64,000 nucleotides of DNA from Phycisphaerae bacterium RAS2 (GCA_007753915.1 CP036352.1:3163306-3227305), one strand, 5' to 3'. Positions 47,462 through 57,723 are shown, numbered from the stretch's first letter. Made by a program: numbers and translations. The notes: generated by a model not told the origin, from the sequence alone.

Positions 47462-48721
47462 TCAATCCGCCCCCACCAGCGCCAGCGCCTCCCGCGCCGC
47501 GCCGAAGTTCGCATTCAGTTCCAGTGCTCGTTCGTAACGCTCGCGCGCCTCGACGCGCTGCCCGCGCTGCCGATACAGCTCGCCCATCAGATAATGCACG
47601 TCGGGGTAGTCGCCGCCGCTGGCGATGGCTGCCTGAAGCCGCTCGATCGCCGCCACGGAGCGATTCGTCTGCGCGTACAGCCGGCCCAGTTGGATCAGGG
47701 CCTGAACGTAGCGCGGGTTGATCGTCGTCGCGCGCTGCGCCGAAGTGATCGCCTCGTCGGTGCGCCCCAGCCTCGCGTAGATGCGAGAGCAGTGAAAATG
47801 CAGATCGGCGTACTCGGGATGGCGCGCCAGCGCCCGTTCGAGCGTCGCGGCCAGCATGCCGAACACCGAGCCGTCCACGTCCGAGGCCGGCAGCGATAGA
47901 AACGCCTCAACGAATTCAGGATCACCCGCCGCCACCTCGCCCAGCGCATCCAAGCCGTTGTCGTCCAGTTCCTGGCGCGACAGCGTCGCCGGCTCGACCG
48001 CCACGCGCGCCGCCTGCGAGGCCAGCGTCAGCAGCCAGCCGACGTACGCGTCGCGCGGTCGCAGCTTCTGCGCCGCGGACAGCTCGCGCAGGCTTGCAAC
48101 GGTGTCGCCGGTGGTCGCCAGCACGAGTCCCCATTGCAGTCGAATCGCCGCGTCGGTCGGGGCGATTCCCGCCGCCGCGCGCAACGCCGTTTCGGCCTCC
48201 GCATGGCGATCCGATGCCGCAAGAATGACACCCAGTTGATAGGGCAGGTCCGCACGGCGCGGCTGGGCGCGCATAGCCTCGGTCAGCGTCTCGACCGCGC
48301 GATCCACCTGACCATCCTTCACAAACGCGTGCGCCAACCGAATCGGCAGGGTCCGCTCGCGGGAGCCCGCGTCGATGCCGCGCTCCATCTCGGCCGCCGC
48401 GAGATCGAATCGACCGCATCCCGCATGGCAGGCCGCGAGGTATTCGGGCAACCCCTTCGCATCCGGGTTGATCCGCCGCGCCGCGAGAAAATGGCGCGAA
48501 GCCGCGGAGTGATCCTGCGCTCGCAGTGCGGCGATTCCGACGTGAATGTGTGATTGCGCGAGGTAGAATTTCGCCAGGGTTGCCGGCAGCCCGCGCTCGT
48601 TCTCAAGCGGGGCCAGTTGCTCGATCGCCGCTGCGTAGTCGGCGCGCTCGTAAGCCGCGAGGCCCGACTGGTATCGCGCCGCCGCCGTGCGATTCTTTGC
48701 ATCGCCATGACGTCGATTCAT
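47462..48721 (-). CDS. Second TPR protein of the pair
   Basis: A 419-residue protein. TPR units run from residue ~12 (YQSGLAAYERADYAAAIEQL) to the C-terminus (ELYRQRGQRVEARERYERAL), broken around residues 240-300 by a non-repeat stretch. GGGAG precedes the ATG at 48721. The frame is open to 48982, but the extra 87 codons overlap the divergent control region. It is divergent from the topoisomerase gene. Confidence 0.78.
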   Translation of the reverse strand: MNRRHGDAKNRTAAARYQSGLAAYERADYAAAIEQLAPLENERGLPATLAKFYLAQSHIHVGIAALRAQDHSAASRHFLAARRINPDAKGLPEYLAACHAGCGRFDLAAAEMERGIDAGSRERTLPIRLAHAFVKDGQVDRAVETLTEAMRAQPRRADLPYQLGVILAASDRHAEAETALRAAAGIAPTDAAIRLQWGLVLATTGDTVASLRELSAAQKLRPRDAYVGWLLTLASQAARVAVEPATLSRQELDDNGLDALGEVAAGDPEFVEAFLSLPASDVDGSVFGMLAATLERALARHPEYADLHFHCSRIYARLGRTDEAITSAQRATTINPRYVQALIQLGRLYAQTNRSVAAIERLQAAIASGGDYPDVHYLMGELYRQRGQRVEARERYERALELNANFGAAREALALVGAD

Positions 48722-48984
48722 AGCAGAACTCCCTTCGTCCGAGAACCCGGCCTCCGTGCCCATGCCGGCAATCATCTCCCTATCGTCCGCCGCCCGCCGC
48801 AGCATGACCTCCGCCGGCTCATCCCCCGGTCCGCTTCGGGCAACCCTAAGTTCCTGCCGCAGCCGGGCCTGCAAACGTCCGTCACGCTTGCCCGCCGCAC
48901 GCCACGACCGATACACTATCGACCGCGTTGCGAGCCAACCCGGCCCGCAATCGACCACGAGTTTTTGCACCCCGGAGGCCACGG

Positions 48985-51024
48985 ATGGCCGGCTCCGCCA
49001 CGCTCAATCGACCCCGATCCAAAGCCAAAGACCAACTGCAATTGCCGTTCGGCCAGGACGAATCGGCCGTAACGCCAGCGGAGTCCTCCATGCCCGCCAA
49101 GTCCAGCACCAAGTCAAAGGACCGTACGGTCAAGTCAGCCAAGCCTTCAAAGGCCGCTGCCCCACGCGAGGAATCGGGCACGGGCAAGCGCCGCGCCGCG
49201 AAGTCCGGCTTCGCCACGGCCGAGTCGATGTCGAAGTCGCAGCGGGAGATTTCCGTTTCGGAGTTCTTCGCGAAAAACCGTCACCTGCTCGGCTTTGACA
49301 ACAAGCGCAAGGCGCTGCTGACGACGGTGAAAGAAGCGGTGGACAACAGCCTCGACGCCTGCGAGGAGGCGGGGCTGCTTCCCGACGTCCACGTGCGCAT
49401 CTCGCAGACCGATGCGGAGCGGTACGCCGTGACGGTGCGCGACAACGGGCCGGGCATCGTCAAGCAGCAGATCCCCAACGTGTTTGGCAAGCTGTTGTAC
49501 GGCTCGAAGTTTCATCGCTTGAAGATGTCGCGCGGGCAGCAGGGCATCGGCATCTCGGCTGCGGGCATGTACGGCCTGCTGACGACCGGCAAGAGCGTGC
49601 GCATCACGTCGCGCACGGGCAAACGGTCCGACGCGCACTATTACGAGCTGCAGATCAATACCAAGACAAACGACCCACAGATCGTCAAAGAAAAAACCGT
49701 CAGTGTGGACTGGGAGCACGGCACGGAAGTCACGATCGAGCTGGTCGCGACGTATCAGAAGGGCCGGGCGTCGGTGGACGAGTACCTTGAGCTGACAGCG
49801 ATCGCCAACCCGCACGCGCGGTTTGAGTTTGTTGATCCCGACGGCGCGGTCGTGGTACTGCCGCGCGGCACGGACGTCGCCCCCGCGCCGGCCGTGGAGA
49901 TCAAGCCGCATCCGTACGGCATCGAGCTGGGCGTGCTGATCAAGATGCTCAAGGACACACGTGCCAAGACGATGTCGCAGTTCCTTTCGCACGAGTTCTC
50001 GCGCGTCAGCAGCGGCACGGCGTCGACCATCTGCGAGAAGGCGGACGTCGGCGCGCGGTCCAACCCACACCGCATCGGCACGCACGAGGCGGAGACACTT
50101 TACAAAGCCATGCAGGAGACGCCGATCCGCGCACCGGCGACCAATTGCCTGTCGCCCATCGGCGAGCAGCAGGTGCTGGCCGGGCTGCTCAAGGGCGTCA
50201 AAGCCGAGTTCTTCACTGCGACGACGCGCCCGCCGGCCGTGTATCGCGGCAATCCGTTTCAGATCGAAGTGGGTCTCGCGTACGGCGGCGAGCTGGGCCC
50301 CGACCCATCGGCGGAGGAAGAGCAAGCGAAGCAGGCCAGCGAAGCGGTTGTGCGCCGCGGCAAGGTCGTGACCGAATCGAAGGCGCCGTCGGCCGCGAAG
50401 CTGCTGCGATTCGCCAATCGCGTGCCGTTGCTGTTCCAGCCCGGCGGGTGCTGCATCACGAAGGCGGTGACGGAGACAGACTGGCGTCGCTATGGATTGT
50501 CGCAGCCAGGCGGCGGGCTGCCGCAGGGGCCGCTGGCCATTTTCGTTCACATGGCCTCGGTCTGGGTGCCGTTCACGAGCGAGGGCAAGGAGGCCGTCGC
50601 AGATTACGACGAGATTCGCAAGGAGATCAAGCTGGCGGTGCAGGACTGCGGGCGCAAATTGCAGGCCTATCTCAATCGCCGCAAGAAGCAGAAGTATGAA
50701 TCGGACCGGCGAAGCATCTTCCAGCGGTACATCGGCGAACTGGTGAACTCCGTCGCGGCGATCAAGCGGATCAACAAACAGGAGCTGACCGATCAACTGC
50801 TGGCCATCGCCACGAAGGTCACTGCGCGGGCGGACGAAGAAGTCGAGTTGATCGGCGGCGATGGCGCGGGCCCCGCGCGCGGCAAAAAGTCATCGGGCAA
50901 GGCGGGCAAGAACGCGAAAGGCGGCGGCAAGACCGCCGGTACCGAGGCCGCGTCCTCCGAGTATGGAGAGAATACAATTGTAGTTGATCGCGCCGGCGAG
51001 GCGCCTGGTCCGCTGTTCAAGTAA
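48985..51024 (+). CDS. top6B: DNA topoisomerase VI, B subunit
   Basis: A 679-residue GHKL-ATPase subunit of the type IIB topoisomerase. After an ~85-residue Lys/Ser/Ala-rich extension the family start [17 protein letters not shown] appears. The ATP site has EAVDNSLDA (E117, N121), VRDNGPGI (D153) and the glycine-rich lid [14 protein letters not shown]. The transducer region follows ([20 protein letters not shown]). The C-terminus is Gly/Lys-rich and ends PGPLFK. GGAGG precedes the ATG. Topo VI needs an A subunit (Spo11-like), and none is encoded in this window. Confidence 0.92.
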   Translation: MAGSATLNRPRSKAKDQLQLPFGQDESAVTPAESSMPAKSSTKSKDRTVKSAKPSKAAAPREESGTGKRRAAKSGFATAESMSKSQREISVSEFFAKNRHLLGFDNKRKALLTTVKEAVDNSLDACEEAGLLPDVHVRISQTDAERYAVTVRDNGPGIVKQQIPNVFGKLLYGSKFHRLKMSRGQQGIGISAAGMYGLLTTGKSVRITSRTGKRSDAHYYELQINTKTNDPQIVKEKTVSVDWEHGTEVTIELVATYQKGRASVDEYLELTAIANPHARFEFVDPDGAVVVLPRGTDVAPAPAVEIKPHPYGIELGVLIKMLKDTRAKTMSQFLSHEFSRVSSGTASTICEKADVGARSNPHRIGTHEAETLYKAMQETPIRAPATNCLSPIGEQQVLAGLLKGVKAEFFTATTRPPAVYRGNPFQIEVGLAYGGELGPDPSAEEEQAKQASEAVVRRGKVVTESKAPSAAKLLRFANRVPLLFQPGGCCITKAVTETDWRRYGLSQPGGGLPQGPLAIFVHMASVWVPFTSEGKEAVADYDEIRKEIKLAVQDCGRKLQAYLNRRKKQKYESDRRSIFQRYIGELVNSVAAIKRINKQELTDQLLAIATKVTARADEEVELIGGDGAGPARGKKSSGKAGKNAKGGGKTAGTEAASSEYGENTIVVDRAGEAPGPLFK

Positions 51025-51030
51025 TCCAGC

Positions 51031-51630
51031 TCACTTCCAGAATTGCCACCATTTGCGATGCGGCGCGGCCATCGTCCGCACCGTCGCGTTGGGCAGCTTC
51101 AGCCGCCGTTCCATCCACTTGCTCCGCGCGAAGTGCTGCGGATGCTCGCGATAACGCTGCCGCGATGCATCGCTGAAGAACGCATCGGGCCGCGGCATCT
51201 CGTTGTCGGCGTCGAAGAACTTCAGCGCCTCGTCGAGGCACTGGGCCGCCTCCCACGCCAGCGCCCGCGCCGTCGCTTTGTCGGCCGCTTTCTCCGATGC
51301 ATCGAGGATCGACCGAAACAGTGTCAGCCAGCCGAGCAGATCAATCGCCGTGGATCGTTCGTGGGTCGCGTTGATGATGTTGCTCGCGCCGCTCTCGCGT
51401 GTCGGCGGTGGCTCAATCCCAAAGCCCATCGTCTCCGCAGCGCCGCATGCCTGACAAAGAACCGGTAATTCGTAAGCACCCGCTCGCTCGCCGCGTCGCG
51501 TCAGGTCGCCCTCCGCATGAAGCGGTCCCTTCCCGCATCTCCCGCACGGCGTGACCTGCAAATACAGGTAAGCCTCGGCGACGCTGTGCACGCGAACCGG
51601 TAACGCTCCGTGTCCGGCCATGCGACGCAT
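51031..51630 (-). CDS. Zinc-ribbon-like protein of unknown function
   Basis: 199 residues. Two Cys pairs near the N-terminus (CGRCG at about residue 29 and CQACG at about 59) suggest a zinc site, followed by a mostly helical region (AADKATARALAWEAAQCLDE, HFARSKWMERRLKLP) and the end KWWQFWK. An ATG at 51621 is an alternative start. It is convergent with top6B, 6 bp apart. No family was recognised. Confidence 0.65.
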   Translation of the reverse strand: MRRMAGHGALPVRVHSVAEAYLYLQVTPCGRCGKGPLHAEGDLTRRGERAGAYELPVLCQACGAAETMGFGIEPPPTRESGASNIINATHERSTAIDLLGWLTLFRSILDASEKAADKATARALAWEAAQCLDEALKFFDADNEMPRPDAFFSDASRQRYREHPQHFARSKWMERRLKLPNATVRTMAAPHRKWWQFWK

Positions 51631-51724
51631 TCTATTGGGAGTTCGACAACGTGTCGCCGCGCAAGAATCTCCATCGCTCGCGCGATCGGCTCATTGGGTC
51701 CGCCGGGATGGGAACGCGAGCGCG

Positions 51725-52705
51725 CTAGTTCAGCGGGCCGAGGCCGTGATTCACGATGATGGTGTCCGCGCCGACATGATCGACCTTGATGTTGTTGCTG
51801 CCGAAGTCAATCCGCACGGTCACGCTGGCGTTGCTGGCGAACCGGAGCGTGTAGGTCCCCGGTGCGCTGACGGCGAACGAATACCCGCCGGCGATGTTCG
51901 TCGCTTTCACCACGTCGTCGAGGCGAACCGACGAGTTGGCAATGCCCTCGCTGTGGTCGTATTGAGCATTCATGTTCGCGTCGTTGTACACCACGCCCAG
52001 CACGAATACCGCGTCATCGAGCGACGTGGCGTACTCCTGCGCCTGCATCAGCGAGTCGTACGTGATTCCCTCGCGCGTGAAATTGCCGCGCACAACCGCC
52101 AGCCCGATTTCGCGAAAGTTTCGATTCAACATCGTCACGCGATGCCCGCGCCCATCGATTCCCGTGTCAACGAACAGATCCTCGTGCTGCTGCTCCGTAC
52201 CGTCCACCGTGTCGAGGTTGCCTGTCGTCCCGCGCCACGCGAGGTTCTCCCCCGCGGTCGTGAATGCGTACCCCGCGGCATTGATCCGATCAAACGGCGT
52301 CTTCCCGCTCAAGTTGTTGTGCCCGAAATAGTCATTCGCCAACATATCCTGGGCATGCAGCCGCGCGGCCGTGCTCAAGGCGGCATTCAACGCGACCGCC
52401 GGCTTGGGCGTCGTGCTCAACTGGCCGGGGATTCCCTCGTCAATCGCGATGCCGTATCGCGCTGCCTCCGGGCCGGGCCGAAGTCGCGCGCGGTTGATCC
52501 GCTCCAGCGTGAGCTGCTCGAGAAGGGAGGCCGCCACCGATGGCGTCGAACCGGGCGGCGGCGTCTCGCTGCTGACGAGGCCGCCGTTCTGCGCCGGGTC
52601 GGTCCCGCCGGGCAAATTGCCGCTCATCGTGTCGCAGCCGACCAGCAAAACCGCCAGCGCCGGCAGGACGGATCGATGAAATACTCTGGATCGAAGGTTC
52701 GACAT
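51725..52705 (-). CDS. CAP-domain (SCP/PR1-like) lipoprotein
   Basis: 326 residues from the ATG at 52705. The lipoprotein signal is VLPALAVLLVGC. The CAP domain (residues ~65-215) has LTLERINRARLRPG, LHAQDMLANDYFGHNN, GENLAWRG and GRGHRVTMLNRNFREIGLAV, including its characteristic His/Glu positions. The C-terminal ~95 residues look like a beta-sandwich (GGYSFAVSAPGTYTLRF). Bacterial CAP proteins are extracellular; the function here is unknown. An extended -10 lies upstream. Confidence 0.85.
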   Translation of the reverse strand: MSNLRSRVFHRSVLPALAVLLVGCDTMSGNLPGGTDPAQNGGLVSSETPPPGSTPSVAASLLEQLTLERINRARLRPGPEAARYGIAIDEGIPGQLSTTPKPAVALNAALSTAARLHAQDMLANDYFGHNNLSGKTPFDRINAAGYAFTTAGENLAWRGTTGNLDTVDGTEQQHEDLFVDTGIDGRGHRVTMLNRNFREIGLAVVRGNFTREGITYDSLMQAQEYATSLDDAVFVLGVVYNDANMNAQYDHSEGIANSSVRLDDVVKATNIAGGYSFAVSAPGTYTLRFASNASVTVRIDFGSNNIKVDHVGADTIIVNHGLGPLN

Positions 52706-52781
52706 GGTGCGGCGTAACCCCTGCACGTTGCACTGCCCGCCTGCGATGGAAATTCGCCCCGGGATGCTCCTCGTTTCGGCA

Positions 52782-52790
52782 AGTATAGCA
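52782..52790 (-). promoter_or_regulatory. Extended -10 element of the CAP-domain gene
   Basis: TGCTATACT on the minus strand (52790-52782) fits TGn-TATAAT with one mismatch, 77 bases before the ATG at 52705. Confidence 0.4.
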
Positions 52791-52950
52791 TGTCGGCGAA
52801 TGGCCGGCCCGCCCCGCCCCGTGCGACCGATTGCCATTGAAATCCCTCGCTACATGTTGCATCATATCTGGACGTTAGCTACCCACCGTGGGGCCGATTG
52901 GGGGGATTTCTTGGGGGGCTGGTTTCGCCACGCAGCGGAGACCCCCTGCC

Positions 52951-54690
52951 ATGAATTCGTTCAACCAAAAACGAAGTGCCGTAAAACGACGCTTGGTCGC
53001 GGCATCCGATGTTCGCCCGAGGCGACAGCGGGCATCACGTTGGTTTATCACCATCGTGTGGGCGATGCTCGTCGGACTCATCGGAACGCGAACCGCCGCA
53101 GCACTTCAGCCCGCACAAGAAAACACACCACGGTCCGGTACTCAAGAATCCGTCGTAATCAAAGGCCGGACGCACCCGATCTACCCGGCCGATGAGCTTC
53201 GAGCGCGGGGCATCACGGTCAAGGACGTTCCCCGAGACCAGAATGCCGCGTATGTCTATATTGACGCGATCAACGCGCTGGTTCCGATGCCGCAGGATGA
53301 GGCGTTTGGCAATGCCTGGAACGACGCTCAAATGGGTCAGTGGCCTCAAGGCCCGACCGGTGATCGCCTTTCGCAATGGTTCGAGCAGAACAAGGCCGCT
53401 CTGGACCTGGCGCGATCGGCCGCCCAGATGCCCGCTTATTCCATGCCGCTCTTTGGAGAAGCAAATGCATCGCTCTATGCAACGCTTTTGCCCCAACTCT
53501 CCGACTATCGGCTGATCGCAAAGTTGCTCTGTGCCGAAGCAGAGCGGAAACTGAACACCGGCGACGGGGACGGCGCGGTGAATGACTTCGCCAACGTTCA
53601 AAGGATGAGCGCCCAGTTTGCCGATGGCATTACGCTAATCGAGGGATTGGTCGGAATCGCCGTGCGCGAACTATCCAACAGCCGCATTCGCAAGGCCGCC
53701 GAAGCAGGCCTATTCACGCCGCAGCAACTGGCACGGCTCAACGCCGAGATGCAGGTTATCGCCGAACGATTTGTCACGACGGACGACCTTCTGGTCCGCG
53801 AGCGCGCCGTGAGCGAGTCAATGGTAGACGATCTGATGCGGCAAGCCGGCCCGCTGGCGCTCTTCAGCGAAGGCGCCATCTTCGACCCGACATCCGATTC
53901 CTACAAGGAGACGGGATTTGGAAGACTTGCCCTCGCACTCAAGAAGGTCTATTTCCCGGATCGCGCCGTCCGTCGGCACCTGCGCGGGTTCTACGACAAC
54001 ATTCTCGAACAAAGCCGCGCGACCGCAGGCGGCGGAATTCCTACAATCAATGAAGAGCAGGCGCTCGAGCAGATCCCTCCATGGAACGTGCCCGCGCGGG
54101 TGATGGTGCCATCGCTGACGCGCGTCTATGAAATATCACTGCGTCACCAGAGCAATTCGCTGCGAACCCGGGTCGCCCTCGCAGCGCAGGCGTACAAGCT
54201 CGAACATGGGCAGCTCCCGCCGACGCTCTCGGCCCTCGTACCGGCCCAACTGCCCGCCGTTCCCATCGACCCGATGACCGGCTTGGAGCTGGAGTACTCC
54301 ATCGGGCCAGGCGGCGCGGGTTACACCGGTCTCGAGCCGGTAAACAGCAAGAACGAGGAACAGATCCGCGCCAAGCGCAAGGTGCCGGTGATCGTGAACC
54401 GCCGCGCGAGCGACTGGCGAAAGTACGTCGATGCGTTCACTGCCGCGCACGCGCTCGACGAGGGCCAGCGCAACGCCGCGGAGGGCGTGCTTCGCTCGCT
54501 GGAATCGCAGGCCGTGTCCTTCGAAGCCGCGCGGGGCGAGTCGATCCAGCGATTGCGCGCCGCGGGAGACGACGCCGCGCTGGCGAAAGAGCTCAAGCCG
54601 CTCGATGAGCTGTTCACCGATCTCAAGAAGCGCCTCGACGCAATCCCGACCGCCAAACAGCGCGCCGCCGCGAAGGAGCATCGGCCATGA
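52951..54690 (+). CDS. Exported protein of unknown function
   Basis: 579 residues from the ATG at 52951. One N-terminal helix after a basic stretch (WFITIVWAMLVGLIGTRTAAA) acts as a signal or anchor. The rest is soluble and mostly helical, with a late segment KLEHGQLPPTLSALVPAQLP, then IDPMTG, recalling the C-terminal part of planctomycete pilin-like or DUF-type secreted proteins. It ends in a long helical tail. The next gene starts inside its stop codon (ATGA), so they are translationally coupled. Confidence 0.65.
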   Translation: MNSFNQKRSAVKRRLVAASDVRPRRQRASRWFITIVWAMLVGLIGTRTAAALQPAQENTPRSGTQESVVIKGRTHPIYPADELRARGITVKDVPRDQNAAYVYIDAINALVPMPQDEAFGNAWNDAQMGQWPQGPTGDRLSQWFEQNKAALDLARSAAQMPAYSMPLFGEANASLYATLLPQLSDYRLIAKLLCAEAERKLNTGDGDGAVNDFANVQRMSAQFADGITLIEGLVGIAVRELSNSRIRKAAEAGLFTPQQLARLNAEMQVIAERFVTTDDLLVRERAVSESMVDDLMRQAGPLALFSEGAIFDPTSDSYKETGFGRLALALKKVYFPDRAVRRHLRGFYDNILEQSRATAGGGIPTINEEQALEQIPPWNVPARVMVPSLTRVYEISLRHQSNSLRTRVALAAQAYKLEHGQLPPTLSALVPAQLPAVPIDPMTGLELEYSIGPGGAGYTGLEPVNSKNEEQIRAKRKVPVIVNRRASDWRKYVDAFTAAHALDEGQRNAAEGVLRSLESQAVSFEAARGESIQRLRAAGDDAALAKELKPLDELFTDLKKRLDAIPTAKQRAAAKEHRP

Positions 54691-56786
54691 CGACACGACT
54701 TCTTCGTATTCGTTGCGGTACCGGGGGGATTTCGCTCGCTTGCGCGATCGGCTCTTTGTTGATGCTCCCCGCCGGCGCGCCGGCCAGGGCGGCCGACCCA
54801 CTGCTGGATACCATCGCAGATGACGTCGCCTTCGCGGTGCAATTGGAGCGGCTGGATCGCGTCTTTCCGCCGGAGCAGCTCGAGGGCATCCTGAAAGGCA
54901 TCGTTGAATCGCCGGCCGCGGCGAAAACAATCGGGGCCGCCGTTCGCAAATTCCCCGGCCGTGTTGTGCTCGCGGTGACGCCGCACACCGAAAAGCAGAA
55001 GGAGGAGATCGCCGACATCGCCTTCGAAATCAACGGCGACGCCAGCGCGTTCGATGAATGGGTGGAGAAGTCGCTGATCCCAGCGATCGAAGCCATTGGG
55101 AACGATCCGGGCCGAGGCAGACTGGAGACGTCGGCCACGATTCGCCGCGTCACCGACACCCGTCGAGACGAGACCGTCTTCGCCTACGCCGTGCGCGATC
55201 GCGTCGCCTTCGGCAGCACGCGGCCGCAGCGCGTCCAACAGTGGCTGCGCGGCGAGTTCCCTGCGAAAAAATGGATGCAGCTCCCCGGCTCGCGCCGCAC
55301 CGTCGCCAAGCTGGAGAAGGATTTCACGGCGCGGGTTATCTTCAACCCGGCCTGGCTCCGCGAACAATTCGACAAGCCCAAGCCCAATTCCGGTGATGCG
55401 GTGTTGCACACCATCCTCCATCCGGACGACCTGCAATCCGCAGTAATGGAATTGCATTGGACGCGCGGCTCCATCTCGGCCCAGGTGACACTCGCACTCG
55501 CCGATCGGTGTGAAGGCATCGCCCGCGTGTTGCAGCAGCCGACAACGCCGTCGGCGGCCATCGGCGCGTTCCCCGACGACTTCGTCGCGGTCGGGCGCAT
55601 CGCGATTCCCAGCTTCACCACCCTGGCCGACGGTATCTACGCCATCACCGATCACTTCGATCCGACAATCGGCGAGGAGTATCGCGAAGACCTGACGACC
55701 TTTCAGACCCAAACCGGCGTTGACTGGAAGAACGACATCGCGGCGAACATCGCGGGCGAGATCGCATTCGGCCTGCGCGTCGATTTCACGCAGATGCCGC
55801 CCATCGGCTGGGCCGTCGTCTGCCCGCTTTCCGATGAGGCGAAGTTCAACTCCGCGCTCGACCGGCTCGCGGCACATTTCGAATTGCCGCTCAAGACAAC
55901 CCGGCGCGAAAACCTGGACCTGCGCGAGTCGACCGCTCCGCCCTTCTTCATGACCACCGCCGCGAACCGATGGATCATCGGCGACAGCCCGCGAACCGTG
56001 ACGCAATTGGCCGCGGCGCGCGGCGGCGAACGCCCGGCGTCGAAGAACCTCCAGCGGCTTTATAAGGCGCTCGGCGAGGCCAACCAAATGGCATTCATGG
56101 TGGACCTTGGCGTGCTGCGGCAAAAAGCGCCGATGGCGCTGATGGCCGTGCCGCCGAATCTGACGCGCCTGCTGGCCGGAGGAGCCGTCGGGCTGACCGT
56201 GACCAATCAAGACAATCTGGCGAGGATCAATCTTCGCTGGGACCTTCCCGGCGGCCCGGATCGGCCGAAACGCGAGCGCGGGGCCGAGGATGCCGACGCC
56301 GACACGCTGGCCGATGGCGGCGAGCAACCGCCGGATAGCGGCGAAGCGGTGGTTTCGCTCATTACTACACTCGTGACGTCCGGCCAAGCTGCACGCCTTG
56401 AGACCCAACGAACGATCAGCATGGCCAACATGCGCGGAATCGGCATGGCGTTCGCAATTTACGCACAAACCAACAAGAGTGCCTTCCCGCCGGACCTCGC
56501 CACGCTGCTGCGCGACAACAATGTCACACTGGAGCAATTCAGAAACCCCTACACGGGAGAAATCCCCGAATCACCGTCAGCCGTCGACAAAGATTCCTAT
56601 CTCCTCTATCGCCCCGGATTGTCTATGAACAGCGATCCGCGAGAAATCATCCTCGCGGAGAAAATGTACGAGGCCAAGGGCGCCAACTTTTTGTTCGTCG
56701 ACGGCCACGTCGAATTCATCGCGGAGCCGCGCGCGTCGGAACTGATCGGCCTCATGCTGCAGGGCGCCGCCGAGATTCGCAAATGA
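54687..56786 (+). CDS. Exported protein with C-terminal H-x-G pilin-like motif
   Basis: A 699-residue protein with a Sec signal peptide (SLACAIGSLLMLPAGAPARAA). A long region of repeated mixed alpha/beta pattern follows. Near the C-terminus it has MANMRGIGMAFAIYAQTNKS and NFLFVDGHVEFI. The latter resembles the end of planctomycete DUF1559/type II pseudopilin-like proteins, without their N-terminal methylation motif. It is probably partnered with the preceding exported protein. Confidence 0.65.
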   Translation: MTTRLLRIRCGTGGISLACAIGSLLMLPAGAPARAADPLLDTIADDVAFAVQLERLDRVFPPEQLEGILKGIVESPAAAKTIGAAVRKFPGRVVLAVTPHTEKQKEEIADIAFEINGDASAFDEWVEKSLIPAIEAIGNDPGRGRLETSATIRRVTDTRRDETVFAYAVRDRVAFGSTRPQRVQQWLRGEFPAKKWMQLPGSRRTVAKLEKDFTARVIFNPAWLREQFDKPKPNSGDAVLHTILHPDDLQSAVMELHWTRGSISAQVTLALADRCEGIARVLQQPTTPSAAIGAFPDDFVAVGRIAIPSFTTLADGIYAITDHFDPTIGEEYREDLTTFQTQTGVDWKNDIAANIAGEIAFGLRVDFTQMPPIGWAVVCPLSDEAKFNSALDRLAAHFELPLKTTRRENLDLRESTAPPFFMTTAANRWIIGDSPRTVTQLAAARGGERPASKNLQRLYKALGEANQMAFMVDLGVLRQKAPMALMAVPPNLTRLLAGGAVGLTVTNQDNLARINLRWDLPGGPDRPKRERGAEDADADTLADGGEQPPDSGEAVVSLITTLVTSGQAARLETQRTISMANMRGIGMAFAIYAQTNKSAFPPDLATLLRDNNVTLEQFRNPYTGEIPESPSAVDKDSYLLYRPGLSMNSDPREIILAEKMYEAKGANFLFVDGHVEFIAEPRASELIGLMLQGAAEIRK

Positions 56787-57087
56787 TCGCCCGCATCCCA
56801 AGAGCCGAATGCGCAAGTCGAAGATCCGCCGTGGCGGGCAATCGGAGGATTTTTCCGCCTGGTCCACCATTCGAACGCTCGCGCAATCGGATCTTTGCAA
56901 TTGAAGGTCCTTGCCGCACTCGCGATGGGGCGCCATTGCGTTTCGGTGCGCCGGCGCTTTGGCGTTCGCAAACCCACGCCCGATAAGCGCTCTTCAACGT
57001 TGACGACCCGCCCGCTGCCGCCTTAGACTCTAATGGACTGCAAGCCGGGGGACACGATTGAATCTGCCACGAACAGGAACCGCCGCC
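56787..57087. other. Intergenic region upstream of the acidic lipoprotein
   Basis: 301 bp without a supportable gene. TTGACG (57000-57005) and TAGACT (57024-57029), 18 bases apart, are a possible promoter for the acidic lipoprotein at 57088. Confidence 0.35.
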
Positions 57088-57723
57088 ATGCGCCCGCCTC
57101 GCCATCCAATCGCCCTCTCTGCCGCCGTTTTCGCAGTCGCGCTCGTCGGCTGTGAGAGCAAGCCCCACCCCAGCCGCCCGGCCCAGACCGCGACCGCCGG
57201 CCTCATGCCCGCCGGTCAACCCGGCTACGACGAAGGATACGTCATCGATCAAGGGCAGGTGAAAACCGCGCCGGCGCGAAAGGTCTCCTACGAGCCGTTC
57301 GAATCCTTCCGCAAGAAGTCCGTCGCGGCCGCTTCCAAGCCTGACGAAGCCGCAAGCGAGACCGATGCCGACGCGGACATCACGCCGGCCAAGACCAAGG
57401 CCGCAGCGCGACCCGCTGCACCGGGCCCTCGACCGTCGGCGCCGCCTGCCATGCCGCCCGGCGCGGGTGGCGGATTCTGGCAGCGTGTCGGAATGAAGAC
57501 ACTCTCCGGGGCCATGGGCGGCCCGCCGCCCGCCGGCGCAACGCCTCCACCCGCCGGCGACGAAGAGACCGCGACCGACGACGATTCGGCGGACGACGAA
57601 GAATCCGAAACGGAGTCGGATGACGGCGAGACTTCCGATGACGATTCCTCCGACGAATCCGACGAATCCGATGAATCCGATGATGAATCGGAAGATGAGA
57701 CGGAAGATGACGACGGCGACTAG
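57088..57723 (+). CDS. Lipoprotein with acidic Ser/Asp tail
   Basis: 211 residues from the ATG at 57088. The lipobox is VALVGC. A short ordered part follows (GYDEGYVIDQGQ), then a Pro/Ala-rich spacer. The last ~48 residues are nearly all Asp, Glu, Ser and Thr (for example DDSSDESDESDESDDESEDE). Such tails may bind calcium or project from the surface. The stop overlaps the stop region of lysA on the other strand by 4 bp. No family was recognised. Confidence 0.65.
   Translation: MRPPRHPIALSAAVFAVALVGCESKPHPSRPAQTATAGLMPAGQPGYDEGYVIDQGQVKTAPARKVSYEPFESFRKKSVAAASKPDEAASETDADADITPAKTKAAARPAAPGPRPSAPPAMPPGAGGGFWQRVGMKTLSGAMGGPPPAGATPPPAGDEETATDDDSADDEESETESDDGETSDDDSSDESDESDESDDESEDETEDDDGD

Noticed and set aside
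49147-50796. 549-codon minus-strand frame
   Set aside because: It is antisense to the well-supported topoisomerase VI B gene.
54321-56537. 738-codon minus-strand frame
   Set aside because: It is antisense to two coupled exported-protein genes, and its composition is shadow-like.
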